This document shows, piece by piece, positions 22,670 to 33,300 of a stretch of 64,000 bases of DNA. Source of the stretch: Garcia nutans (taxonomy: Eukaryota; Streptophyta; Magnoliopsida; Malpighiales; Euphorbiaceae); NCBI GenBank assembly GCA_947685225.1, contig CANTUV010000024.1:20106001-20170000 (forward strand), written 5' to 3'. The position numbers and the translations under genes are program-made. Position 1 is the first letter of the stretch. Every line of letters starts with the position of its first letter. A model generated the notes under the pieces. The model was not told the DNA's origin, ran no database searches, and saw only the letters and a program-made list of their open reading frames with translations.

Positions 22670-24182
22670 TTAGGCTTCTTTTCCTTTCACATCTTCAATA
22701 TTTCCATCTAGAAAGGATGATAAAACAAAGTCTTCTTCCAATCCTTTTTCCACCATGAAGGTTGCTGGTGGTGGCACTCTATTGAACATTGGAAATGGAT
22801 TATCTTTGGAGTTGGGCTTGTCCAGCTCAGGCAACTTGCCATTATCAATTAAATTCTGGATCTCATGCCTCAACTTCATGCAATTGTCCGTTTCGTGTCT
22901 AGGCCTTTGATGGAATTGGCAAAATGCATTAATATCAAAGTTAGGTGGAAGAGGATTAGGCAAAGGACGAGGAGTCAAGGGTTGTAACAATCCCTTCTTT
23001 TGTAGCTTATTGAGAACCCAAGATAGTGGCTTCCCCAGATCTGATAACTGCCTCATTCCTCCTTGACTAGTGGCATTAACATCAACTTCTTTTTGTGTGC
23101 TTTGATTGCCCGACTGGTAGTTCACTTTCTCATTCCTTTTTATTGAAAAGTGATTCTTCTCCCTTTCCCACTCTTCAATTTGTAGACCAGCTTGGAGAAG
23201 ATCTTTGAAATCACATATGAGTGTATGAGACATCCTTTCACGAAGACTAGGTAACACCCCTCTCACAATCATCCTTATTTGATTGGATTCATCGGGACTC
23301 TTCTTGAGTAAAGCGGCCTTGTTTCTCCATCTCTTGACGTAATCTACAAAATTCTCATTTGGCCTTTGCCTAATGGACTCCACTTCCATCAAGGTAACTT
23401 CTAACTCAACATTATATCCATATTGTTGGATGAAGGCTTTGTAAAGTAGATCCCAACTCTTTTGCGTTCCATCATCCAAGGTATTAAACTAATTTTGGAC
23501 AACAGGGTCCAATGAGAGCATAAAGTACCTTCGGGTTTGAGCCTTAGTAGCTCGGGCAGATTGCATGGCAGTGATATACTGCTTCACATGAAGATGAGGA
23601 TTTCCGGTGCCATTGTACTTTGCAAAGAAGGGCATCTTGAATTTTATAAGGGACCTCATCATCTTGTTCAAATAGTTTGTCTATCTCAGACTTCTCTTCA
23701 GTTTTCAATTTCTTCTCAAATTTCTTTTCTAAATCAGCTATCATCTTTTCAACATTGAATGTTTCAGTCTTTTCTATAGTTAATCTTTTAACAGTCTTTG
23801 GTTCCTTTTTCTTCTCTTGAGCTTCTTAGTAGTATTGGGACCAATCGTCATCATCATCAATGATTACCTTTTCATCATTAACTTTCGTCTTCCCTTTGTC
23901 CTTTGGCTTCTTAGTGCTAGCAGAAGCCTCGTCATGATTCTCCAAGATTGCAGTCAATTGGTTCCTCATGGTCTCAGCTAGGGCCTCTTTTATTTCTTCC
24001 ATCTTGGCATTGAGGGCTTCATCCACCATTCTTTGAATTTGTTCGGGCTCCATTGTTCTTGGTGAGCAAGCGATTGAGTCGTTGCTAGATATCTCATCTC
24101 TGGGGTAGGTCGGATTGTAAGCTTTTGAACTATCGTAATCCAGGGCTGTGAGCCAGAGAGTCTCTTGAACTATTTCTTCCAT
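22670..24182 (-). pseudogene. B: broken gag of a Tat-lineage element
   Basis: Best start is the ATG at 24180-24182 (MEEIVQETLW). The frame is also open upstream to 24344. Order: acidic N-terminal region with MEPEQIQRMV, a charged coiled-coil-like Glu/Lys stretch, the capsid domain (ending LSLDPVVQN, then LYKAFIQQYGYN and a region with MRQLSDLGKP), a Cys/His segment CQFH...HETDNCMKLRHEI, and the same C-terminal NRVPPPATFMV as in A. Breaks: TAA at 23826-23828 (CAA in A), a one-base frame change near 23650, and a TAG near 23486 at a conserved tryptophan. The last 269 codons are uninterrupted. No pol follows. Confidence 0.85.
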
Positions 24183-25065
24183 GTATGCACAAAAAATAGA
24201 CAAACAAGGACAAATTAGGACGTTCCTTCCAACCTTATAACATTCACACACGAATGGCGAGTCTCTTTTCCTAGGTATATGGTTAACCAAAATACCTACA
24301 TGGGGTACCTTGCTTTCGAATAATTCCCTTGGACTTTTCAACAAATAGTTATATCCTTGAAAATGGAAATCAATCCATTATAATTTCCATTAATTAGGTT
24401 TTAATCCATTCAACCAACCAAAGTAGCTTTTATGCTATATTGGATTAAAACAAAATTAAGAGGTTTATCATCGATAGATTTCTCACTTTAAAAAGGTAAC
24501 TAATGATTCATGCCAAAAACAAGCCCATAGTTAATTTATTCTTAGTGTAAACTAGGCCTACAATAGATTTTTGGTATTTTATAATTGACCTAAATATTTT
24601 GCAAGCTCTTTGTAAGAATTTTGTTTTTAAGCCCCTTATAAAAAGATTTTTAGAGAAGTGGATTTCGGGCTTAGTATTTGGGCCATGGGCCAAAGAATTT
24701 ATTTATTTTTTTTAGAAAAGTCTTATGTCCAAAGACCATCTTGAAAAATTTTGAAAATAGTTTTGGTCTTTTGGATTTTAAGGAAAAATTTATTTTGAGC
24801 TTACAATATACATAGATCATATTAGAAAAAGAACAAACCAAATAGGCCATGATTTAGACTAAGATAAACTAACCATAGTCAAACAACATGCATTTGGGGT
24901 AAAACCTAAGGAAAGTAACTAGGCCAATTACATGAGCTTTAGTCTTTGGGTAGAAAGGTTTAGGTTCCCATAGCAAGTATATACCAAATGGTACAAGGCT
25001 ATGAGTGGTTATGCCATGCTCGATCTCCATATCTTGAGTGAAAGTACGGTATCCCTTACATAACA
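24183..25065 (-). other. B: leader, inner part
   Basis: Colinear with A's leader (7620-8510). It is interrupted at 25065 by E and continues at 54655. TAACA at 25061-25065 is the left TSD of E. A 65-codon stretch (24869-25066) open here is also open in A; its first ATG exists only because of the E junction. Confidence 0.65.
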
Positions 25066-26603
25066 TGTAACACCCCTATATCCCGTATACGCACACTACA
25101 TACTACTACACCTGTAATATACGTATACCAGATACAGGAGTGTCACGATTTACTAAATAAACAAATCTTTTCATTTAGCAATAATATATAAACCCAATTT
25201 TATCTTCTTCTGCAATAATATAAGAAAACTTAAAATACTTCATTTTATATTATAAACTATACTAGATAAAATATTTATTCATTATGCAGCGGAAAATGTA
25301 GTGGTATTTACATATATAAATACATCAAAATCCATGTTTACAAAACATAAAGTTTATACATATTTGGTAGTTTATCTCTGATCTTTAAGCCCACAATCAA
25401 CACTTCAAAGTCTAGACTCAATTCTCCGGTTCTACCCTGTCACCTACGCGATGAACCACAATCGCGTTAAGCCATAGGCTTAGTGGTACAAACCACAATA
25501 ACAATATGCTTTAATGCAATGCCAATGTCATACTTTCAAGCAATAGAGATCATATTCAAAAATGCTATATTTCATAACAATACATTTCATTATCTTATTT
25601 AATTATTTTACCATTTATTATTCACATTGAAACAAAGACAAGCATGGGCCCAAAAAGGATCTAATATGTTATTCAAAATTCAGAGTTACTGCTTTGGTCC
25701 ATAATCACAATCATCAAGCCCGTAGGCGATACATATATATATATATCTATCCATGGATAGTGTAACTGACCCAGTCTCTTGGACCTCAACCCGGCTAGAC
25801 CCTAGGGCCCCAGTATCTTGGTCCTCAACCCGGCTAGACTGTTACTGTTTTTGAGGCTTACAACCCAGTCTTTTCACCCCAAAAACATCAGATTTCACAT
25901 TTATCAGCTGGACTCGGCTTAGGACCCAGTCTTTTCACCTGTCCAGCAATTCATAGGCATGCCGCCAAACCCAGAACTCTGAAAATTGAATAACATACTT
26001 GGCACACAATTAATTCATTTATTTCGTTATCAATCTCTTTCACAATGCATTTCTCATTTCATTTCTCATAATTAAACTAGGCAATCATGCCCCAATTATT
26101 TCATTTGCATTATCATAGCCAACAACAATGGCTTCACATCTCATCATTAAAGTATACACAACCAATTGCATTGAACATACATTTTGAATGATCATCATAT
26201 CTTTCACATTATGCAAATCATAACATTAATCTAATATATTAACAATGAAATATATTATTTAACACATTTACAGCCAAATGTGTTAAGTCTCAAAATCATG
26301 TAAATGTATGCAACCATGTAAGTTTGTACTTACCTCAAGAGCAACTCACACCAATCTATACACTTCCTCTTCCAAGAATTCTTCACTACTTGGATTAGGG
26401 CAACTCAACCTCTTCACAACCTAATCCAAAAGGAAATAATACACACTTACTTATAGATACACATGAATTTCAATACAATTATTCACTTATTAGTCTCATA
26501 CTAGGCCCGTAGATCATAAATTACAAGCCAGAACCACTATATAGGTCCCCACGGGCGTGACCTCACAACCACACGACCGTTGGATAGCAAACGAGTCTGT
26601 CCA
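25066..26603 (-). mobile_element. E: 3' LTR, segment 1
   Basis: Starts TGTAACACCCCTATATCCCG (+ strand) and runs to the C insertion at 26603. The uninterrupted version is at 52302-53715. It carries the paired hairpin at 25446-25483 with two damaged bases, and the module phrases GACCCAGTCTCTTGGACC and GGCATGCCGCC. The 5' LTR copy lacks about 100 bp present here (after 25243), so the two LTRs differ in length: 2472 versus 2348 bp. Confidence 0.88.
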
Positions 26604-26703
26604 TGTAATATCCCAAAGTATACCCTAAAAGTTTTGGAGTAATTATTGTTGTATTTGGATTTAGGGTAAATGTTGAATTGGAAAGAGAAAAGAATTTAAG
26701 AGT

Positions 26704-26741
26704 GTATATGTTGTATATATGGTAATATATACAACATATGC
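26704..26741 (+). promoter_or_regulatory. TATA-containing inverted repeat in C 5' LTR
   Basis: Arms GTATATGTTGTATATA (26704-26719) and TATATACAACATATGC (26726-26741) pair at 15 of 16 positions around a 6-bp spacer. A second copy is in the 3' LTR at 33938-33975. It lies upstream of a CT-rich leader, where a promoter would be expected. Confidence 0.6.
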
Positions 26742-27078
26742 AAGTCAATATGGGAAAGTCAAAAGAAGAAGATATTTATTTATTTTAAAGTAATTAATTA
26801 ATTAAATGGGAAATTAAATAAGTGGAAGAGAGGAATTTGAATATTTTAATAGTTAATTGCTTGGTGGAGAGGGTTTTGAGGAGAGAAAAGGTTGAGTGTT
26901 TGACTTTGTTTTCTTTCTTTCTTTTCCTTCTTTCTTTCTTTCTTCTTCTTCTTCTTTTTTGTGTTGGCCGGCCATCAAAGAAACAAGAGAGCAAGAAAGA
27001 GATTTGATCTTCCAAACTCAAGATTGAAGGAAGTTTTCAAGTGATCAAATTGGAAATTTAAGAGTTTCTTCATCTTTG

Positions 27079-27810
27079 GTAAGTTTTCCACTTGATTCTT
27101 TGATTTTCTTGGAGTTTATGAGTTGAGGTTGTGGTTGATATGTGTTTGTTTGATTGTGGTGTGTTTAAGAGTATTTGGTTCAATTGATTTTGGATTTTGG
27201 GGTTGGATTGAAGGAAAGAGTAAGATTGTTGGAAGAGTAAGTATTGTGGTTGTGTTTTGGGGTTGTGGTGATGATTATGATTTGTGTTTGATGTATGTTT
27301 TGAGTTGTTTTGGTGTTTTTCAAGTTTGTTATGGTTTTTGGGTGTGTTTAGTTAAGTTTGTTTGAAGTGGAAAATGGTGGAAGTAAGAGGTTTGTTGGAT
27401 GTAGTGTTGATGTTACCGGAATCTACATTTTTGGCCTGACACGCCCATGAGCATGACCAGGTCTTTAGGCATGTTAATGGTTCTATTTCTGGATGGGTGA
27501 CACGAGCAGTGACACGCCCATGTCACTGAGCGCGTCATAGCTACTGTGTTGAGGGAGGATTGACACGGCCATGAACACGTCCGTGTTGTTGGACGTGTCA
27601 ATGCTTCTGTGAGACAGAATGTATTACACATTCAGTGACACGCCCGTGGTTCTGAGAGTGTCAAAGCTTGTGTGTTGTGAGTTTAGGGCACGGTAAGGGA
27701 CACGCCCGTGTTGTTGAGCGTGTCATGTGTAGAGTTTGCCCTAGTTGATTCTTAACCTAATTATCTCATGTGTATCTCTAAGTGAGTGTGTATGATCACC
27801 TTTGGTTTAG
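27079..27810 (+). other. putative LTR intron 1 (C)
   Basis: Bounded by CATCTTTG/GTAAGTTTTC and TTTGGTTTAG/ATTTTG. The same borders recur in homologous places in E (donor at 54184, acceptor at 53533-53534, - strand) and G (13297, 14041). It contains the CpG-rich repeats. Splicing is inferred from sequence only. Confidence 0.4.
27415..27730 (+). repeat. CpG-rich degenerate repeats in C 5' LTR
   Basis: Five to six copies of GACACGCCCGTG or GGCGTGTC-like sequence on alternating strands, about 50-60 bp apart, in otherwise AT-rich DNA. Repeated in the 3' LTR at about 34676-34988. E and H carry different GC-rich motifs at the corresponding place. Confidence 0.7.
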
Positions 27811-27895
27811 ATTTTGAAAAGAGTTGAGTTGCCATAATTCAAGTGTTGAAGGATCCTTGGAAGAGGAGTTTGGTGTGGGGTGAGTTGCTCTTGAG

Positions 27896-28178
27896 GTAAG
27901 TACAAACCATACATTATTGCATATATTATATGATCAAATGTGCTAAGTAACTTATTGCATTGTTGATGCATATGAATAATGTTATGTTTTGGCATAATGT
28001 GAATTGAGATATGATGTGATATGAAGCCATTGTGGTTGGCTATGACAATGTAAATGAAATAATTGGGGCATGGTTGCCTATTTGATTATGGAATATGAAA
28101 TGAGAAATGAATTGAGAAAGAGATTGATAAAGAGATGAATGAAATAATTGTGTGATTAATATGTTATTCCATTTTTAG
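27896..28178 (+). other. putative LTR intron 2 (C)
   Basis: Donor CTTGAG/GTAAGTACAAAC and acceptor CATTTTTAG/AGTTCTGAG, 283 bp. Equivalent borders: E 53091-53445 (- strand), G 14142-14628, H 58465-58815, and acceptor only in I (6344-6345). Inferred from conserved borders. Confidence 0.45.
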
Positions 28179-28616
28179 AGTTCTGAGTTTGACGGCATGC
28201 CTATGAATCACTGGATAGGTGAAAAGACCGGGTCGTAAGCCGATTCCAATTGAAAATTGTGAAATATGTGAAATGTGATGTTTTTGGGGTGAAAAGACTG
28301 GGTCGTAAGTCTCAAAAATAGTAACAGTCTAGCCGGGTTGAGAATCTCCTCGAGTTTAGCCGGGTTGAGGTCCAAGAGACTGGGCCTGTTACACTATCCA
28401 TGGATAGAGATATATATATATATATATATCGCCTACGGGCTTGATGATTGTGATTATGGACCAAAGCAGTAACTCTGAACTTTGAATAACATATTAGTGT
28501 CTTTTGGGCCCATGCTTGTCTTTGTTTAAATGTGATATTCTTATGCATTGTTTATAATGTTTGAACATATGATATTAGCATTGCATTGAAACATATTATC
28601 ATTGTGGTTTGTACCA

Positions 28617-28654
28617 CTAAGCCTATGGCTTAGCGCGATTGTGGTTCGTCGCGC
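28617..28654 (+). promoter_or_regulatory. paired hairpin motif in C 5' LTR
   Basis: Stem 1 CTAAGCCTATGGCTTAG (7 bp, loop TAT) and stem 2 GCGCGA...TCGCGC (6 bp), followed by AGGTGAC. The second copy in the 3' LTR is at 46162-46199. Confidence 0.7.
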
Positions 28655-29000
28655 AGGTGACAGGGTAGAACCGGAGAGTTCCTCTAGGCCAAGTGAAGTT
28701 TAGATTCTGAAGTATGGATAGTGAGCTTAAAGATCAAAGACTGACTGCCAAATATGTATAAACTTTATATTTTGTAAAATTTGTTTTTGATGAATTTGTA
28801 TTTGTAAATATAACTACATTTTCCGCTGCGTTTTAAATGAATGTTTTATTTATTGTGTTTAAGTTTATGTATTTTTTTTGTAGAAAGAAGTGAGTCGTTT
28901 GTTTAGTAAACCGTGGCATTTCTATATTCAGTATACGTATATTACGATCATATTAGCATACTGTGTATGTATACGGGGTATAGGGATGTTACAATTGTTT

Positions 29001-29012
29001 TGGTATCAGAGC
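29001..29012 (+). other. C: primer-binding site
   Basis: TGGTATCAGAGC, exact complement of the 3' end of initiator methionine tRNA, 7 bases after the 5' LTR. Confidence 0.92.
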
Positions 29013-29155
29013 CAGGTTTGAGATTCTCAACCTAGGTCAATTGTAAGAAAAAGAATATTTTGATTTTAAAAGTTGGTTTTTATAAATGTTTTGGTATTGG
29101 CAGTCTTTGATCTTTAATGAGGTATATTCTGCTGTGTTTGCTGACATAGGTAGTG

Positions 29156-30388
29156 ATGGCATCTCAGTCACGTCAGTCTGTAGAAGGTAGTGCTGAGAGT
29201 GTAGCTCCTGAAGAGGGTAGAGATGGAGCTAGGGTTGATAGAATTAGTGAGGCCCCTGTTCCTGTGCTAGGGAGATCAGCTGCTGATGAGGTTCCGCCGG
29301 GTTGGTTACGGCATATGGTAGAATTGATAAGGAGAGCTCCCGTACAGCAGCCACCACCGCCACCACAGCCTCAAGTGCCGGTGAGGCATTATGATAAATT
29401 GAGGAAGTATGGAGCTGAGGATTTCTTGGGTACTATAGATCCTGCAGTAGCTGAGCAGTGGTTGGATAGAGTGCAGAGGATATTTATCCAGTTGCAAGCT
29501 ACTCCTGATGAGAAATTTGATTATGCTAGATCCCTTCTTTAGAAAGATGCTTATGATTGGTGGAAGAAGGTTCCTCATGCCATGGATGATCCACCAACTT
29601 TGTCTTATGGTGATTTCCTGAGGGAGTTTGAGCAGAAATATACTCCAAGGTAGTATAAAGATGTTAAGAAAATGGAATTTCTGAATCTGAGACAAGATAA
29701 CCGGACAGTGACAGAGTATGAGATAGAGTTTATCCGGTTGAGTCACTATGTCGGTGGGATTATTTCCGATGAGATTGACCGGTGTAGGAGGGTTGAGGCC
29801 CTCTATTATGTGCATTGTTGCTGGTTCTCGATACCAGGATTTTTCTAGTTAGTTGCAGCAGCTAGAAGTGTTGAGAGAACACAGGATATTGCAGCAGCTG
29901 CTACTGAAGAAGAGACCAGAGTTAGGAGACCCCAGTTTGAGGCAGGGTCTTCGTCTATGAAGAGAGGCCGAGGAAGTTTTGTTCCGAGAGTCAGTAGGAG
30001 CTTGAGGCAGTCGGGTAGGTTAGTTCAGTATCAGAGGTAGAGACCGAGACCTACAGTTTCTGTAGCGAGTGCTCCGACTCCTATGGTTCAGAGATCTACT
30101 CCACCTACATGTGTCCATTGTGGTAGGATACATGGGGGTGTTTGTTGGAAGATTGGTGGATCAACTGTGTGTTTTAGATGTGGATAGCCTGACCATTTCA
30201 TTAAAGAGTGTCTTGAGCCACAGGATGATAGACAGACTGATACTGCAGCTTCTCGACCCAGTGTTAGCAGAGGTGGTTGAGAGGGCAGAGGTTTCAGTAG
30301 AGGTGATAGACCTGGGTTCAGTCAGAGAGGAGGATCTTCATACAGAGGCAGTAGGCCAGATGAGGCCGGATCTTCTCAGAGAGTATAT
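29156..30388 (+). pseudogene. C: broken gag (chromovirus capsid and zinc knuckle)
   Basis: The ATG at 29156 (MASQSRQSVEG) corresponds to the start in D and E. Capsid homology begins at [17 protein letters not shown]. Breaks relative to D and E: TAG at 29540-29542 (CAG), TAG at 29651-29653 (GAG), a deletion near 29795 in the R-R-F-E-E-G-L-R-P region, TAG at 30038-30040 (CAG, shared with E), TAG at 30187-30189 inside the zinc knuckle (CFRCG.PDHF), and TGA near 30278. The capsid cannot be made from this copy. Confidence 0.9.
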
Positions 30389-33300
30389 GTGATGCAGAGG
30401 CAGCTGGATGCTTCAGCAGTTATAGCGGGTACAATTTCTTTATTTGATATTCCAGTTCTTCCTTTGATTGATCCAAGATCTACTCATTCATACATAAGTG
30501 CATCTATCTTGCCTGTGTCTGAGTTGCATTCAGAATCCTTAGGATTTGATGTGTTGGTGACAAATCCTTTAGGGCATAGTGTGTTAGTAAGCAAGGTGCA
30601 TCGGGATAGTGCAGTTGGGGTGCAAGGAGAGAACTTTTTGGGTGATTTGATCGAAATGCCTTTTAAGGAGTATGATTTGATCTTAGGCATGGATTGGTTG
30701 TCTAAACATGGAGCTGTGGTAGATTGTCAAAAGAAGTGTGTTACTTTGAGAACCGGTGATGGTGAAAGTGTGATAATGTCTAGTGAGCAGAGACAACTTG
30801 CATCCTTGTTTGTTTCAGCCGTTACAGCTAGAAAGTTGATTAGAAAAGGGTGTGATGCTTATCTTGCTCATGTTGTGGATACTAGAGTAGTGGGTTCTCC
30901 ACTTGATAGTATACCCACAGTTGTGGAATTTTCAGATGTGTTTCCTAAGGAGTTGCTAGGGTTACCTCCTGAGAGAGAGGTGGAGTTTGGTATTGAATTG
31001 TTACCTAGTACCACTCCCATCTCTATTACTCCTTATCGCACCTGCTGAGTTGAGAGAGTTGAAGATGCAGTTACAAGAGTTGTTGGATAAAGGGTTTATT
31101 CGCCCTAGTGTTTCTCCGTGGGGAGCTCCTATTTTGTTTGTGAAGAAAAAGGATGGTACTTTGAGATTGTGCATAGATTATAGGCAATTAAACAAAGTGA
31201 CTATCAAGAATAAGTAACCTTTGCCTCGGATAGATGATTTCTTTGATCAGTTGAAGGGAGCAGTAGTGTTTTCCAAGATTGATTTGAGATCAGGGTACCA
31301 TCAGTTGAGAGTTAGAGTTGAAGATATTCCTAAGACAGCTTTTCGCACAAGGTATGGGCATTATGAGTTTTTAGTGATGCCTTTTGGATTGACGAATGCA
31401 CCTGCAGCTTTCATGGATTTGATGAATAGAGTATTTAGGCCATATCTGGATCAGTTTGTTGTGGTCTTCATTGATGATATTTTATTGTATTCGTGTAATG
31501 AAAAGGAGCATGACAAGCATTTGCAGATTGTGTTGCAGACCTTGAGAGAGAAGCAGTTGTACGCTAAGCTGTCGAAGTGTGAGTTTTGGCTTGATCAAGT
31601 TACTTTTTTAGGTCATATAGTTTCAGCAGATGGTATAAGAGTTGATCCAAGTAAAGTTGAAGCTATTTTGAATTGGAGTCCACCGAATTCTGTAACTGAA
31701 GTTAGAAGTTTTCTAGGTTTGGCAGGTTATTACCGACGCTTTGTCAAAGGTTTTTCTTTGATAGCTACTCCACTCACTAGATTACTTCGAAAGGGAGTTA
31801 GATTTGTGTGGACAGATCAGTGTCAAGCTAGTTTTGAGTAGTTGAAGGAAATGTTGACTCAAGCGCCTGTTCTTACTTTACCTGTGGAAGATAAACCATA
31901 TGTGATTTACAGTGATGCTTCACATAATGGTTTAGGATGTGTTTTGATGCAAGAGGGTAAAGTCATAGCTTATGCTTCTCGGTAGTTAAAGCCGCATGAG
32001 CTTAATTATTCGACACATGATTTGGAGTTGGCAGCCATAGTGTTTGCTTTAAAGATTTGGCGACACTACTTGTATGGGGAGAAATATTTTATCTACACCG
32101 ATCATAAGAGTTTGAAATATTTGGGGGGTTCAAAAAGAGCTTAATCTTTGGCAAAGATGATGGTTAGAATTGATCAAAGACTACGACTGTTTGATTGACT
32201 ATCATCCTGGTAAGGCAAATGTTGTGGCTGATGCCTTGAGTCGGAAGTCTTTGGCAGGTTTGTCTATTTATTCGCTCTCGTTGCTTGTTGAGTTGAGAGC
32301 GTTGCATGCCAGTTTTGAATTGTGCGATGATGGTGCGTTTTTAGCACAGTTGCAGTTGAGACCGATGTTGTTGGACCAGATAAGGGAGGCTCAATTGGCA
32401 GATGAGAAAATTCAGAAAAATATTTCAAATTGCCAAAATGGAGAGAGTAGAGATTTCATGTGAGAAGTGGTGGTAGCCTTTGGTTTAAAGATAGGTTGTG
32501 TGTTCCTGATGATTCTAGTTTGAGAAAGGTTATTTTAGAGGAAGCACATCAATCAATCTTTGCTATGCACCCTGGGAGTACAAAGATGTATTAGGATTTG
32601 AAGCAGCATTATTGGTTGTCAGGGATGAAGAGATACATAGCGGAATTTGTATCCAAGTGTCTCACATGTCAGAGGGTGAAAGCTGAACACCAAGTTCCAA
32701 CAGGGTTGCTTCAGCCTTTAACAGTGCCTGAATGGAAATGAGAGAGAGTAACAATGGATTTTGTGTCTAGTTTGCCATTGACTCAGAAGAAGCATGATGC
32801 TATTTGGGTGATTGTTGATCGGTTGACAAAGACAGCTCATTTTCTTCCAGTGCGGATGGATTATTCTCTTGAAAAGTTGGCTGAGCTATATATCAGTGAG
32901 ATAGTGAAGTTGCATGGAGTCCCAATTTCTTTAGTGTCTGATAGAGATCCACGGTTTACTTCGAGGTTTTGGAAGAGTTTGCATGGTGCTTTGGGTTCTC
33001 GATTGCACTTTAGCACTGCTTTTCATCCTCAGACAGATGGGTAGTCAGAGAGAGTAATATAGATTATAGAAGATATGTTAAGAAGTTGTGTTATTGATTT
33101 TTCAGGAAGTTGGGACAGATTTTTGCCACTTGTGGAATTTGCTTACAACAGTCATCAATCCAGTATTGAAATGGCACCTTATGAGGCATTGTATGGTAGA
33201 AGATACAGAATGCCTCTGTGTTGGAATGAAGTTAGGGAAGGCAAATTAATTGGTCCTGATTTGGTTAAAGAGACGGAAGAGAAAGTGAAGATAATTTGGA

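Larger units (their letters stand above)
26604..28993 (+). mobile_element. C: 5' LTR (2390 bp)
   Basis: TGTAATATCCC...GGATGTTACA. From left to right: palindromic TATA-like region (26704-26741), pyrimidine-rich leader (26900-26960), donor-like site (27079), a block of repeated ACACGCCCGTG-type sequences (27415-27730), acceptor-like site (27810), donor-like site (27896), acceptor-like site (28178), two copies of GGTGAAAAGACNGGGTCGTAAG, GGTCCAAGAGACTGGGCC, ACCAAAGCAGTAACTCTG, and the paired hairpin. Open stretches inside it recur in the 3' LTR and are not genes. Confidence 0.93.

Noticed and set aside
27123..27365. Open frame repeated at 34381-34614 with a hydrophobic, valine/cysteine-rich product
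   Set aside because: It lies in GT-rich DNA of the C LTR inside the putative first intron; the two copies are LTR duplicates and differ in length and C-terminus.
29001..29012. tRNA-like matches TGGTATCAGAGC (also at 42700, 52283, 15777)
   Set aside because: They are primer-binding sites complementary to a tRNA 3' end; no cloverleaf or tRNA gene is present.
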